DNA from: JANQRV01 sp964533785
Lineage (GTDB): Bacteria > Bacteroidota > Bacteroidia > Chitinophagales > Saprospiraceae
Direction: 5' to 3'
NCBI GenBank assembly: GCA_964533785.1
Contig: CAZHNG010000413.1
Location: 1 to 5,541 of the forward strand
DNA length: 5,541 nucleotides
The translations under genes were made by a program, and so were the position numbers. Below are positions 1-5,541 of the stretch, in pieces. The notes under the pieces were generated by a model. That model ran no database searches. It was not told the origin of the DNA and was given only the letters and a program-made list of their open reading frames with translations. Each line of letters begins with the position of its first letter. Position 1 is the first letter of the stretch.

Positions 1-13
1 CAGCGTTTTGTTG

Positions 14-48
14 TCTAAAATCTAGCGTCTAGCGTCTAGCGTCAAAAG
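14..48. repeat. Short tandem repeat, 7-bp unit TCTAGCG
   Basis: Three perfect copies of TCTAGCG occupy 21-41. They are flanked in the same 7-bp register by degenerate copies, TCTAAAA at 14-20 and TCAAAAG at 42-48, giving five units in phase. Each perfect unit contains the palindrome CTAG. It may be a slippage-generated intergenic microsatellite; no function can be assigned from the sequence. Confidence 0.75.
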
Positions 49-457
49 TCCAATCAACAAAGGAATAGTAATAAAAAATCAGATACTAATTGGTTCAATT
101 CCAATAGCATCTTAATGACGTTAAAAGGCAAAAGTTTTGAAATGAAAGGAAACAAAAATCAACAACTTGATCTTTACTAATTTAGCTTAAAAGCTTAATA
201 ATCATACCTCTTGCATAAAGATAACAAGATAACCTCCAGCTAGGATTAACATACTAATCAAAATCGGTTTGTGAACTAAAAAGTAGCTTAGTAAATCAAG
301 TTTCTCACAAATATATAAAATAAAAATATATTGTTAAGACAAAATCTCTGGTTTACACCATTTGACCGCTATCCAGCCCAAAGAAATGAAAGCGCAATAC
401 TAAACATCGAGATATGTTGGTAAATACGGAAAAATGCCCATTTTGTTATATATTGAC

Positions 458-479
458 TGCCGAGATAATCTAATCGGCA
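458..479 (+). promoter_or_regulatory. Inverted repeat abutting the polyprenyl synthase start codon
   Basis: TGCCGA (458-463) and TCGGCA (474-479) are perfect 6-bp arms around a 10-nt loop. The right arm ends on the base just before the ATG at 480. In RNA this would be a modest hairpin at the ribosome entry site; in DNA it could be a protein-binding palindrome. No Shine-Dalgarno sequence is present. A chance occurrence is possible given the short arms. Confidence 0.35.
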
Positions 480-1457
480 ATGGATGTTATAAAAAAATAC
501 CAATCACTATTTGAAAAATTTGCGAAAAACCAGCACCTGGAAAAAGAGCCTGCTAACCTCTATAAGCCTGTTTCTTATATCATGGGTAACGGAGGTAAGA
601 GGTTACGCCCGGTGTTAGTTTTGATCGGCCATCACTTATTTGACCCTTCCTATCAAAACTCCTTGCCTATTGCTTATGCGGTGGAATTATTCCATAATTT
701 CAGTTTAGTCCATGATGATATTATGGATGAAGCCCCGGTCAGACGTAATTTACCAACTGTTCATGCTAAATACGGTATAAATGCCGGTATATTATCAGGA
801 GATTTAATGCTTATTCTGGTATATCGATACCTTAGCCAGATCAATCATCCTGAAAAAATAAACAAAATCCTTTCTATATTTAATACGGCGGCTACCCAAG
901 TCTGTGAAGGACAACAAATGGATATGGATTTTGAAAAGACTAATAATGTCAGTATCGACCAATATTTAAAAATGATAGAGTATAAAACCGCTGTACTACT
1001 AGCTGCAAGTCTTGGTATGGGAGCTATTATGGCTGGTACTGATGAAAATAACTTTAATCATATCTATGAATTCGGCCGCTGTGCAGGGATTGCATTTCAA
1101 TTGCAAGATGATATTCTCGACACCTTTGGGGATCCTGAAAAATTTGGCAAAAAGGTAGGTGGGGATATCGCACAAAACAAAAAGACTTTTTTGATCTTAA
1201 AAGCTTTAGAAGCCGGGGATGTGTCTACGCAACAGCAATTGAAAAAATACCTGGCAGATCCTTCTGCTCCTGAATCAGAAAAAATTTCGGCGGTTACCAA
1301 TATCCTCGAGACCCTCAACATCAGAGAAATTGCGGAAGCCGAAAAACAAACGTTTCACGATAAAGCACTTAATCATCTAAATCAAATCGACGCTAATGCA
1401 CAACCCAAAGTGGCTCTTGAAAATTTAGCCAGCCAGCTTCTTTCCCGCGAGACTTAA
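480..1457 (+). CDS. Polyprenyl (short-chain isoprenyl) diphosphate synthase
   Basis: This 325-residue cytosolic enzyme should join isopentenyl diphosphate head-to-tail onto an allylic diphosphate, yielding a trans-prenyl diphosphate such as farnesyl or geranylgeranyl diphosphate. The family signature is complete. A GGKRLRP segment lies at 38-44. The first Asp-rich motif is DDIMD at 79-83, followed by the Arg pair R88-R89. The second Asp-rich motif is DDILD at 210-214, followed by the K-rich stretch GKKVGGDIAQNKKT at 223-236. Length is normal for the family. The residue five positions before the first Asp is aromatic (F74), and the motif is the short DDxxD form without insertion. In characterised homologues this combination limits chain length, so a C15-C20 product is more likely than a long menaquinone side chain; this is inference. 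The ATG at 480 opens the frame just after an inverted repeat. No isoprenoid-pathway neighbour is visible. The gene is convergent with the oxidoreductase gene to its right. Confidence 0.95.
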   Translation: MDVIKKYQSLFEKFAKNQHLEKEPANLYKPVSYIMGNGGKRLRPVLVLIGHHLFDPSYQNSLPIAYAVELFHNFSLVHDDIMDEAPVRRNLPTVHAKYGINAGILSGDLMLILVYRYLSQINHPEKINKILSIFNTAATQVCEGQQMDMDFEKTNNVSIDQYLKMIEYKTAVLLAASLGMGAIMAGTDENNFNHIYEFGRCAGIAFQLQDDILDTFGDPEKFGKKVGGDIAQNKKTFLILKALEAGDVSTQQQLKKYLADPSAPESEKISAVTNILETLNIREIAEAEKQTFHDKALNHLNQIDANAQPKVALENLASQLLSRET

Positions 1458-1550
1458 TTGGGGTTGGTTGATGAGGTTTATGTCGTTTATTGAGTTTATA
1501 CAAATCAACATATAAACCACATAAACCCCAAAACCTTCAAAACCACCATT
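1458..1550. terminator. Hairpin-rich convergent gap, candidate bidirectional terminator
   Basis: Two convergent genes end 93 bp apart. GGTTTATGT at 1475-1483 pairs with ACATAAACC at 1519-1527. After one C/C mismatch, GTTTAT at 1485-1490 pairs with ATAAAC at 1512-1517, which makes a 15-pair imperfect stem around a 21-nt loop. Alternative pairings exist: TTGGGGTT (1458-1465) with AACCCCAA (1524-1531), and GTTTATA (1494-1500) with TATAAAC (1511-1517). The position suits a terminator serving both strands. No strong T-run follows the stem in either direction, so it is not a textbook intrinsic terminator. Confidence 0.45.
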
Positions 1551-2957
1551 CTAAATCCGTTTAGCCCGTGGCTTAAGATCCGTCAACTCCGCTATTCTCA
1601 CCGGCTCTCCCGCTGCGATACTTTTGCGGGCTGCGATACCAATAAGAATGGACATCGCCCCGTCTCTTGTGCCGGCAGCATGCTTATAGGGATCCGGTGC
1701 TTCAGGATTTTTGAATATTTTATCATGGAGCCGCTTGTCTCCTCCTCCGTGGCCTCCACGTTCGTATTCTACCATTTCTACTTCGTACTTATTCCAGTTT
1801 TTATGTACAATAATTGGCTTGTAAGACAATTTCTCCTCTCTATTCTGGCTCATCTCAGCCGCGTGGAGTTCTGCTTGATCCTCATCCATTTTTTCGTAAT
1901 AAGGAATGTCCTGCCAGGCTTCAATTCTTCCGTCGGTGCCGTTAAAAGCAATTCGCCAACCTTCAAAAGGAGAATAAGTCGTTAAGGAATAATTAACCAG
2001 CGTGTTATCCGCATATTTTATTTGCGCGGACATCTTATCATAGATATTGATCTCGCGCCGGAAGAGACAATTATCGCGGATATAACCGTCGTACTTTTCA
2101 TTCTCCACGTACAATTTCATATAGCGGTCGCTTTTAGTAATGTCCCAGTAAAATTTACAATCTTTCTGGTGAGGGCAGGTACGACATTTATCACCCCGGA
2201 ATTTACCATTACTGCCATAGTGTTCAAGATCGCCGTAGGCATATACTTCGTATGGATCGGAATCGAGCCACCAGTTTAGCAGGTCAAAATGATGCGTGGC
2301 TTTGTGTACCCATAAAGTTCCACCGTATTCGGTATGGCCGTGCCAGCGTCTGAAATAAGAAGCTCCGTGGTAAGTGTTGAGGTACCAATGAAAATCAACG
2401 GAAGTAATTTTACCGACCACTTCCTGGGTCAATAATTCCTTTACTTTAGTCATGTAGGGACTCCAGCGGTAGTTAAACCCGACGATGACATTCCTTTTGG
2501 CCCGTCTTTCGGCGTCCAAAATTGCCTGACATTTGCGCTCGTCCGTGGTCATGGGCTTTTCCGTCAGTACATCACAACCCATTTCTAAACCTTTTATGAT
2601 GTACTCGTGGTGGGTAGAATCCATCGTGGTGACAATCACCAGGTCCGGCTTGGTTTGATTGACTAAAGCTTCAAAATCTTCAGAAACCGGGCAATTTACG
2701 CCCATATATTCCTTTGCATATTCAAGTCGTCCGGAATTGATATCGCAAAGGCCGACAAATTCAAGAATATCACTGTATTCATCCACTAGTCTTTTCCCCC
2801 AAAAAGAGGTTCCCCGTACACCCGTACCCACCAACACGATCTTAAGTTTTTCCCCCGCTTTTCCAAACGAAAATTGGGGTAAACTAACCATACTTCCGGC
2901 AGCTAACATACTAACCGAATGTAAAAATACCCGGCGAGAAACGTTATTTTCTTCCAT
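1551..2957 (-). CDS. Twin-arginine-exported Gfo/Idh/MocA oxidoreductase, divergent subfamily
   Basis: This 468-residue protein is a predicted NAD(P)-dependent oxidoreductase acting on a sugar or sugar-like substrate, probably in the periplasm. The N-terminus has a twin-arginine signal (SRRVFLHS, R8-R9) and a short hydrophobic stretch. The Rossmann domain begins at about residue 38 with the nucleotide-binding loop VGTGVRG. The family EKP motif is at 133-135. In the C-terminal domain, HKATHHFD (218-225) stands where its neighbour has DWGAHMFD, so the usual catalytic Asp position is His while the downstream His is kept. A cysteine cluster follows (C258, C261, C267, C297). The stretch GGHGGGD near 401-407 resembles a motif I associate with other exported members, including GH109-type NAD-dependent glycosidases, so hydrolysis through a redox step is an alternative to plain dehydrogenation. 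I chose the ATG at 2957; a TTG two codons upstream (2963) also opens the frame but is less likely. The neighbouring oxidoreductase gene ends 67 bp upstream, so the two probably form an operon. Confidence 0.88.
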   Translation of the reverse strand: MEENNVSRRVFLHSVSMLAAGSMVSLPQFSFGKAGEKLKIVLVGTGVRGTSFWGKRLVDEYSDILEFVGLCDINSGRLEYAKEYMGVNCPVSEDFEALVNQTKPDLVIVTTMDSTHHEYIIKGLEMGCDVLTEKPMTTDERKCQAILDAERRAKRNVIVGFNYRWSPYMTKVKELLTQEVVGKITSVDFHWYLNTYHGASYFRRWHGHTEYGGTLWVHKATHHFDLLNWWLDSDPYEVYAYGDLEHYGSNGKFRGDKCRTCPHQKDCKFYWDITKSDRYMKLYVENEKYDGYIRDNCLFRREINIYDKMSAQIKYADNTLVNYSLTTYSPFEGWRIAFNGTDGRIEAWQDIPYYEKMDEDQAELHAAEMSQNREEKLSYKPIIVHKNWNKYEVEMVEYERGGHGGGDKRLHDKIFKNPEAPDPYKHAAGTRDGAMSILIGIAARKSIAAGEPVRIAELTDLKPRAKRI

Positions 2958-3024
2958 TGTCAATATCTTTTTTTGTGTTTTAATAGCGTTCAGAAAATTA
3001 TTTTCAACTGTTTATATGCCCTAA
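2958..3024 (-). other. 67-bp gap between the two oxidoreductase genes
   Basis: The gap is AT-rich and lacks a Shine-Dalgarno sequence. A near match to the Bacteroidota -7 element (TAATTTTC on the minus strand) has no TTTG at the expected distance, so I do not call a promoter. I see no convincing terminator hairpin. This favours read-through from the upstream oxidoreductase gene. Confidence 0.45.
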
Positions 3025-4311
3025 TTAGATCCGGTAGGGTTTGCGGTACTTTTTTGTCCTTAATTTATTGGCTTTGCCATTGCCTTTGAACTTCTCTTTT
3101 TCAGGATCCCAATTGAGTGTTTCCCGTCGCTCGTAAGCAATGTTCGCCAAATTACAAACGGAAGCCGAACGATGTCCCGTTTCGGCATCGCAAACTGGTT
3201 TAGAACGTTTCTTGATCGCGTCTATCCAATCCAGGTAATGATTTTCACTCTTGTAGAGGTGAGTTTCCCCGTCCTTAATTTGAGCGGTTACAATACTTTC
3301 CGGCTTAGAATCCAAGTACTGACGGCTAATATCCAACGTTCCTTCACTACCGATGAAACGGACGCCCCAGCCGCGACCAAAGTCCTCGTGAACCATTTCA
3401 ATCCCATTTTCATAGATCATTCTTAACCCGCGAACGGCTTTGGGATCGGTAGGAGGAATAAATTGAGCAGGTCCCGAATTATCCATTCCCAATGCCCACT
3501 GTGCAATATCAAACATATGAGCCCCCCAATCACAAAGAATACCACCACCGAATTCTTTATACTGCCGCCATTGCGGCCAGAAGTCCGGATTAGCGTCCTG
3601 AGGTGCCAATTGATGATGATAAGATCTGACCTGTGCCGGCCCGCACCAACGATCCCAATCCAGATCCGAAGGTATTTCTTCTGCTTCCAGATCACAGGGC
3701 CTTGCCGGATCTCCTACATTGACAAGTACTTTACTGATCTGACCTACGTAACCATTCCTGACTAGCTCACAAGCCTTACGAAAGTTCTCCCAAGACCGCT
3801 GCATACTGCCTGTTTGAAGGATCCGCCCGTACTTTTCGGCTGTATCGGCCATCTTACGGCCTTCTTTGACCGTATGGGCTAACGGTTTTTCACAATAAAC
3901 ATCCTTTCCGGCTTCCATCGCTTCAATCGACGGAATAGCGTGCCAATGATCAGGCGTTACCACCACTACTGCATCGATATCATCTCTGGCGATGAGACTT
4001 TCGTAAGCGGTATAGGTGTTCACTCCTTTATAGTTACTTTTCGCTGATTTTTCGGCATATTTCTCCTCTACCAGTTTTTTAAACCAGGCTTGTTTACCGG
4101 TAAAGACATCACAACCCGCTAGTATCCTGGTCGGCGTCTGTTCAATGAAGCGGCCGGCCAGCCCTCTGGTTTGTTTTCCCAAACCGATAAAGCCTAGGGT
4201 GATTTCATCGCTTGGTGCAATGAACCCCCTTCCGAGCACTTTTCTAGGGACAATATGAAAAGCCGCTCCGGCTACTAATGTGCTTTTGATAAATTTTCTA
4301 CGATTCAACAT
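3025..4311 (-). CDS. Twin-arginine-exported Gfo/Idh/MocA family oxidoreductase
   Basis: This 428-residue protein is a predicted NAD(P)-dependent dehydrogenase of the type with a bacterial-type C-terminal domain, frequent in Bacteroidota and Planctomycetota. It starts with a twin-arginine signal (NRRKFIKS, R4-R5), a hydrophobic run to about residue 21 and the linker GRGFIAPSD (27-35), and is therefore probably exported folded with its cofactor. The Rossmann core begins near residue 37, with the glycine-rich loop GFIGLGKQTRG at 40-50. TPDHWHA (119-125) and CEKPLAH (140-146) follow; EKP supplies the conserved Lys. The catalytic-type motif DWGAHMFD is at 261-268, with D261 and H265. TGHRSASVCNLANIA near 378-392 is the usual C-terminal signature. 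The tail is basic (KANKLRTKKYRK). The ATG at 4311 is the natural start because the signal peptide begins there. It is the first structural gene after the LacI repressor, 103 bp away, with a promoter-like sequence between. The substrate cannot be read from the sequence; a sugar or glycoside is most likely. Confidence 0.9.
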   Translation of the reverse strand: MLNRRKFIKSTLVAGAAFHIVPRKVLGRGFIAPSDEITLGFIGLGKQTRGLAGRFIEQTPTRILAGCDVFTGKQAWFKKLVEEKYAEKSAKSNYKGVNTYTAYESLIARDDIDAVVVVTPDHWHAIPSIEAMEAGKDVYCEKPLAHTVKEGRKMADTAEKYGRILQTGSMQRSWENFRKACELVRNGYVGQISKVLVNVGDPARPCDLEAEEIPSDLDWDRWCGPAQVRSYHHQLAPQDANPDFWPQWRQYKEFGGGILCDWGAHMFDIAQWALGMDNSGPAQFIPPTDPKAVRGLRMIYENGIEMVHEDFGRGWGVRFIGSEGTLDISRQYLDSKPESIVTAQIKDGETHLYKSENHYLDWIDAIKKRSKPVCDAETGHRSASVCNLANIAYERRETLNWDPEKEKFKGNGKANKLRTKKYRKPYRI

Positions 4312-4319
4312 GCCAGTTA

Positions 4320-4337
4320 ATTTTTAGTGGACTTGTT
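4320..4337 (-). promoter_or_regulatory. Leader motif shared with the lacI-type gene (copy 1)
   Basis: On the minus strand this reads AACAAGTCCACTAAAAAT, ending 8 bases before the oxidoreductase ATG. It matches 15 of 18 positions of the segment at 5470-5487 before the repressor gene. It lies downstream of the proposed promoter, so it would be inside the transcribed leader. An ACTAAA direct repeat spans its 5' edge and its interior. It could be a repressor-binding site or an RNA-level element; it is not palindromic, which is unusual for a LacI operator. Confidence 0.35.
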
Positions 4338-4356
4338 TAGTAGTTCGACGTTTTTT

Positions 4357-4387
4357 GAAACCTAAACCCTTAATTATTACGGCAAAA
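4357..4387 (-). promoter_or_regulatory. Bacteroidota-type -33/-7 promoter candidate for the oxidoreductase operon
   Basis: On the minus strand, TTTTG at 4387-4383 is followed after 18 bp by TAGGTTTC at 4364-4357. The second element matches TAnnTTTG at all but the last base. The spacing suits the primary sigma factor of Bacteroidota. The predicted transcript would start near 4350, giving a leader of about 40 bases before the ATG at 4311. It lies between the repressor gene and the first oxidoreductase gene, where an operon promoter is expected. Confidence 0.5.
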
Positions 4388-4414
4388 GAACGCTTTTTTG
4401 TACGAAAAGACTTT

Positions 4415-5464
4415 TTAACCCGCTAAGAAAATGTTTTGATTTTTCTTTCGAGAGGAGGAAGTCCTGATAATCAATTTAGGGTCCAAAATTATTTTTCTTG
4501 TTCTGACCTTTTTATTCTTATTCTCGATTATTTCCAGCAATACCGTTGCGGCCTGTTTACCCATCTCCCTGCTGAATTGGTCTACCGTACTTAGGGAAGG
4601 ATCTACAAAAGAGCTGAAAGGTTCGTTAGCAAAACCAACGATACCAACTTGTTCAGGCACTTTTACGCCTATCTGCTTCAGATAATGCAAGGCGCCTACG
4701 GCAGCAAAATCGCTGGAAGAGAAAATAGCATCCGGAGGTTCAGGTAAGCTAAATAACTTTTCCGTTTGTTTTTTGCCCCACTCAACGCTCGAAGGACAAT
4801 CAATGATATAAGCTTTTTCAATAGCGATATTAGCATCCAAAAGGGCCTGACGATATCCTCTGTAACGTTCGGTATAAATCGTGGTATTAGGATCCCCTAA
4901 AAAATGGGCGATCCGGCGGTAACCTTGATCAATCAAATGACGAGTAGCAATTCGGCCGCCTTTAAAGTCATCGATAACCACTGAGCTTACGTTTAGTTCC
5001 TCGATGACCCGGTCAAAAAATATGAAGGGAACCCCTTCTTCCTTTACTTTTTGATAATAGGCTCTGTTCTGACTGTTTTTAGCCACTGATGAAATAATAC
5101 CATCTACCTGAGATCGAATTAAATTATCCAGGGCACGTTTCTCCTTTTTTACATCATCATAAGCTTGGCTGACGATGACCCCAAAGCCTTTCTTAGCTAC
5201 TTCGTCCTCTATACCCCGGACCACCGAACCGAAAAAAGCACGATCGGCCGTTGGCACAATAATACCAATGATATTACTTCTACCACTTCTCAGAGCAGCG
5301 GCATAATGGTTTGGGCGATAATTTAAACGCTCCGCAGTTTCCTGAACTAGTTTTTTCGTCGCATCACTAATTGAATGATGGTCGTGCAATGCTCTGGATA
5401 CCGTTGATGAGGTAACATTCAACGCCTTTGCGATATCTCTTATGGTCACTCGATTTTTCCCCAT
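4415..5464 (-). CDS. LacI-family transcriptional regulator
   Basis: This 349-residue DNA-binding regulator has the standard LacI/GalR layout. The N-terminal helix-turn-helix covers about residues 6-26 (VTIRDIAKALNVTSSTVSRA), followed by the hinge RPNHYAAALRSG at 50-61. The periplasmic-binding-protein-like effector domain begins with IIGIIVPT near 65. Effector-domain landmarks include FFDRV (149-153), HLIDQGYRRIAHFLG (176-190), SSSDFAAVGAL (249-259) and VGIVGFANEPFSSF (273-286) followed by DPSLSTVDQ. Length is normal. NEPF replaces the commoner aspartate-containing sequence at this loop, a variant I associate with Bacteroidota members; this is from memory. Members usually repress sugar catabolic genes and release DNA when a sugar binds. 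Position directly upstream of two exported oxidoreductases, on the same strand, suggests it controls them and possibly itself. The ATG at 5464 places the helix-turn-helix five residues in, as is usual. The last residues (SSRKKNQNIFLAG) form a short basic tail beyond the conserved domain. Confidence 0.95.
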   Translation of the reverse strand: MGKNRVTIRDIAKALNVTSSTVSRALHDHHSISDATKKLVQETAERLNYRPNHYAAALRSGRSNIIGIIVPTADRAFFGSVVRGIEDEVAKKGFGVIVSQAYDDVKKEKRALDNLIRSQVDGIISSVAKNSQNRAYYQKVKEEGVPFIFFDRVIEELNVSSVVIDDFKGGRIATRHLIDQGYRRIAHFLGDPNTTIYTERYRGYRQALLDANIAIEKAYIIDCPSSVEWGKKQTEKLFSLPEPPDAIFSSSDFAAVGALHYLKQIGVKVPEQVGIVGFANEPFSSFVDPSLSTVDQFSREMGKQAATVLLEIIENKNKKVRTRKIILDPKLIIRTSSSRKKNQNIFLAG

Positions 5465-5469
5465 CTGGA

Positions 5470-5487
5470 ATGTTTATTAGACTTGTT
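5470..5487 (-). promoter_or_regulatory. Leader motif shared with the oxidoreductase gene (copy 2)
   Basis: On the minus strand this reads AACAAGTCTAATAAACAT, 5 bases before the repressor ATG. It is the partner of the copy at 4320-4337. A shared element before a regulator and its likely target would fit autoregulation plus target control, but a chance match in AT-rich leaders is possible. Confidence 0.35.
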
Positions 5488-5499
5488 CGGCGGGATCAT

Positions 5500-5517
5500 C
5501 AAACGGCTACAAGCGGC
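5500..5517 (-). repeat. Direct repeat CAAnCGGC upstream of the lacI-type gene
   Basis: CAAACGGC (5500-5507) and CAAGCGGC (5510-5517) are direct copies with one mismatch, exactly 10 bp apart, so they face the same side of the helix. They lie 36-53 bp before the repressor start codon, where a regulator could bind. Upstream, AAAATTTG (minus strand, 5517-5524) is a one-mismatch -7 element, but its -33 partner would fall outside the window. Confidence 0.35.
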
Positions 5518-5541
5518 AAATTTTATACTGCACTTTGTTAA

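Larger units (their letters stand above)
1..479. other. AT-rich intergenic region without a supportable gene
   Basis: No reading frame here has the length or composition of a credible gene. The first five codons on the plus strand (CAG to GTC, then TAA at 16-18) could be the tail of a truncated upstream gene, but that is too little to call. The region is clearly richer in A and T than the flanking genes. It holds a 7-bp tandem repeat near the left edge, a weak AGCTT/AAGCT inverted repeat around 184-195, and a 6-bp inverted repeat directly before the start codon at 480. I found no exact TAnnTTTG promoter element on the plus strand; TATGTTGG at 413-420 is a near match without a good -33 partner. 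I see no tRNA-like or riboswitch-like structure. Confidence 0.6.

Noticed and set aside
115..180. Plus-strand 21-codon frame starting ATG at 115 and ending TAA at 178-180
   Set aside because: It is short, lysine-rich as expected from A-rich DNA, lacks a recognisable start context and matches no family I know.
184..195. AGCTT/AAGCT inverted repeat as a terminator
   Set aside because: The arms are only 5 bp with a 2-base gap, too short for a hairpin, and no gene ends next to it.
1097..1321. Minus-strand open frame inside the polyprenyl synthase gene
   Set aside because: It lies antisense to a well-supported gene with intact motifs, and its translation has no recognisable domain.
2958..2963. 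TTG codon at 2963 as the start of the second oxidoreductase
   Set aside because: It adds only two residues, while an ATG two codons later gives a normal twin-arginine signal peptide. ATG is the more likely start.
3423..3765. Overlapping open frames on both strands inside the first oxidoreductase gene
   Set aside because: They are shadows of the real gene, whose family motifs run through this stretch without interruption.
4393..4409. CTTTTTTGTACGAAAAG as a LacI operator or terminator of the repressor gene
   Set aside because: The symmetry is imperfect, it is made mostly of A/T runs, and there is no central CG as in typical LacI operators.

Overview
The window looks like chromosomal DNA of a Bacteroidota bacterium, probably an environmental or marine lineage. 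The reasons are indirect. No Shine-Dalgarno sequence precedes any of the four start codons. One promoter resembles the Bacteroidota -33/-7 type (TTTG, then TAnnTTTG). The protein set (a DDxxD polyprenyl synthase, two twin-arginine Gfo/Idh/MocA oxidoreductases and a LacI regulator) is common in that phylum. I could not run a search to confirm this.

Layout: bases 1-479 are an AT-rich stretch without a supportable gene, holding a small 7-bp tandem repeat near the left edge. A plus-strand polyprenyl diphosphate synthase gene follows (480-1457). It converges on a minus-strand block of three genes, with a hairpin-rich 93-bp gap between them (1458-1550). Read in transcription order from the right edge, the minus-strand block is a LacI-family repressor (5464-4415), a first Gfo/Idh/MocA oxidoreductase (4311-3025) and a second one of a divergent subfamily (2957-1551). 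The right edge cuts into the region upstream of the repressor gene.

How the genes may work together: the two oxidoreductases both start with a twin-arginine export signal and are 67 bp apart, so they are probably co-transcribed from the promoter-like sequence at 4357-4387. A LacI regulator directly upstream suggests sugar-responsive control. The simplest reading is a small periplasmic sugar or glycoside oxidation module with a local repressor. The substrate cannot be read from the sequence, and no transporter or glycosidase lies inside the window. The polyprenyl synthase is an unrelated isoprenoid gene on the opposite strand.

The most interesting points are an 18-bp motif (15/18 identical) placed 5-8 bases before the start codons of both the repressor and the first oxidoreductase; an apparent Asp-to-His change at the usual catalytic Asp position, plus a four-cysteine cluster, in the second oxidoreductase; and an arrangement of GTTTAT elements with 9-bp spacing in the convergent intergenic gap. 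I see no clear sign of a mobile element, CRISPR array, RNA gene or wholly novel system.
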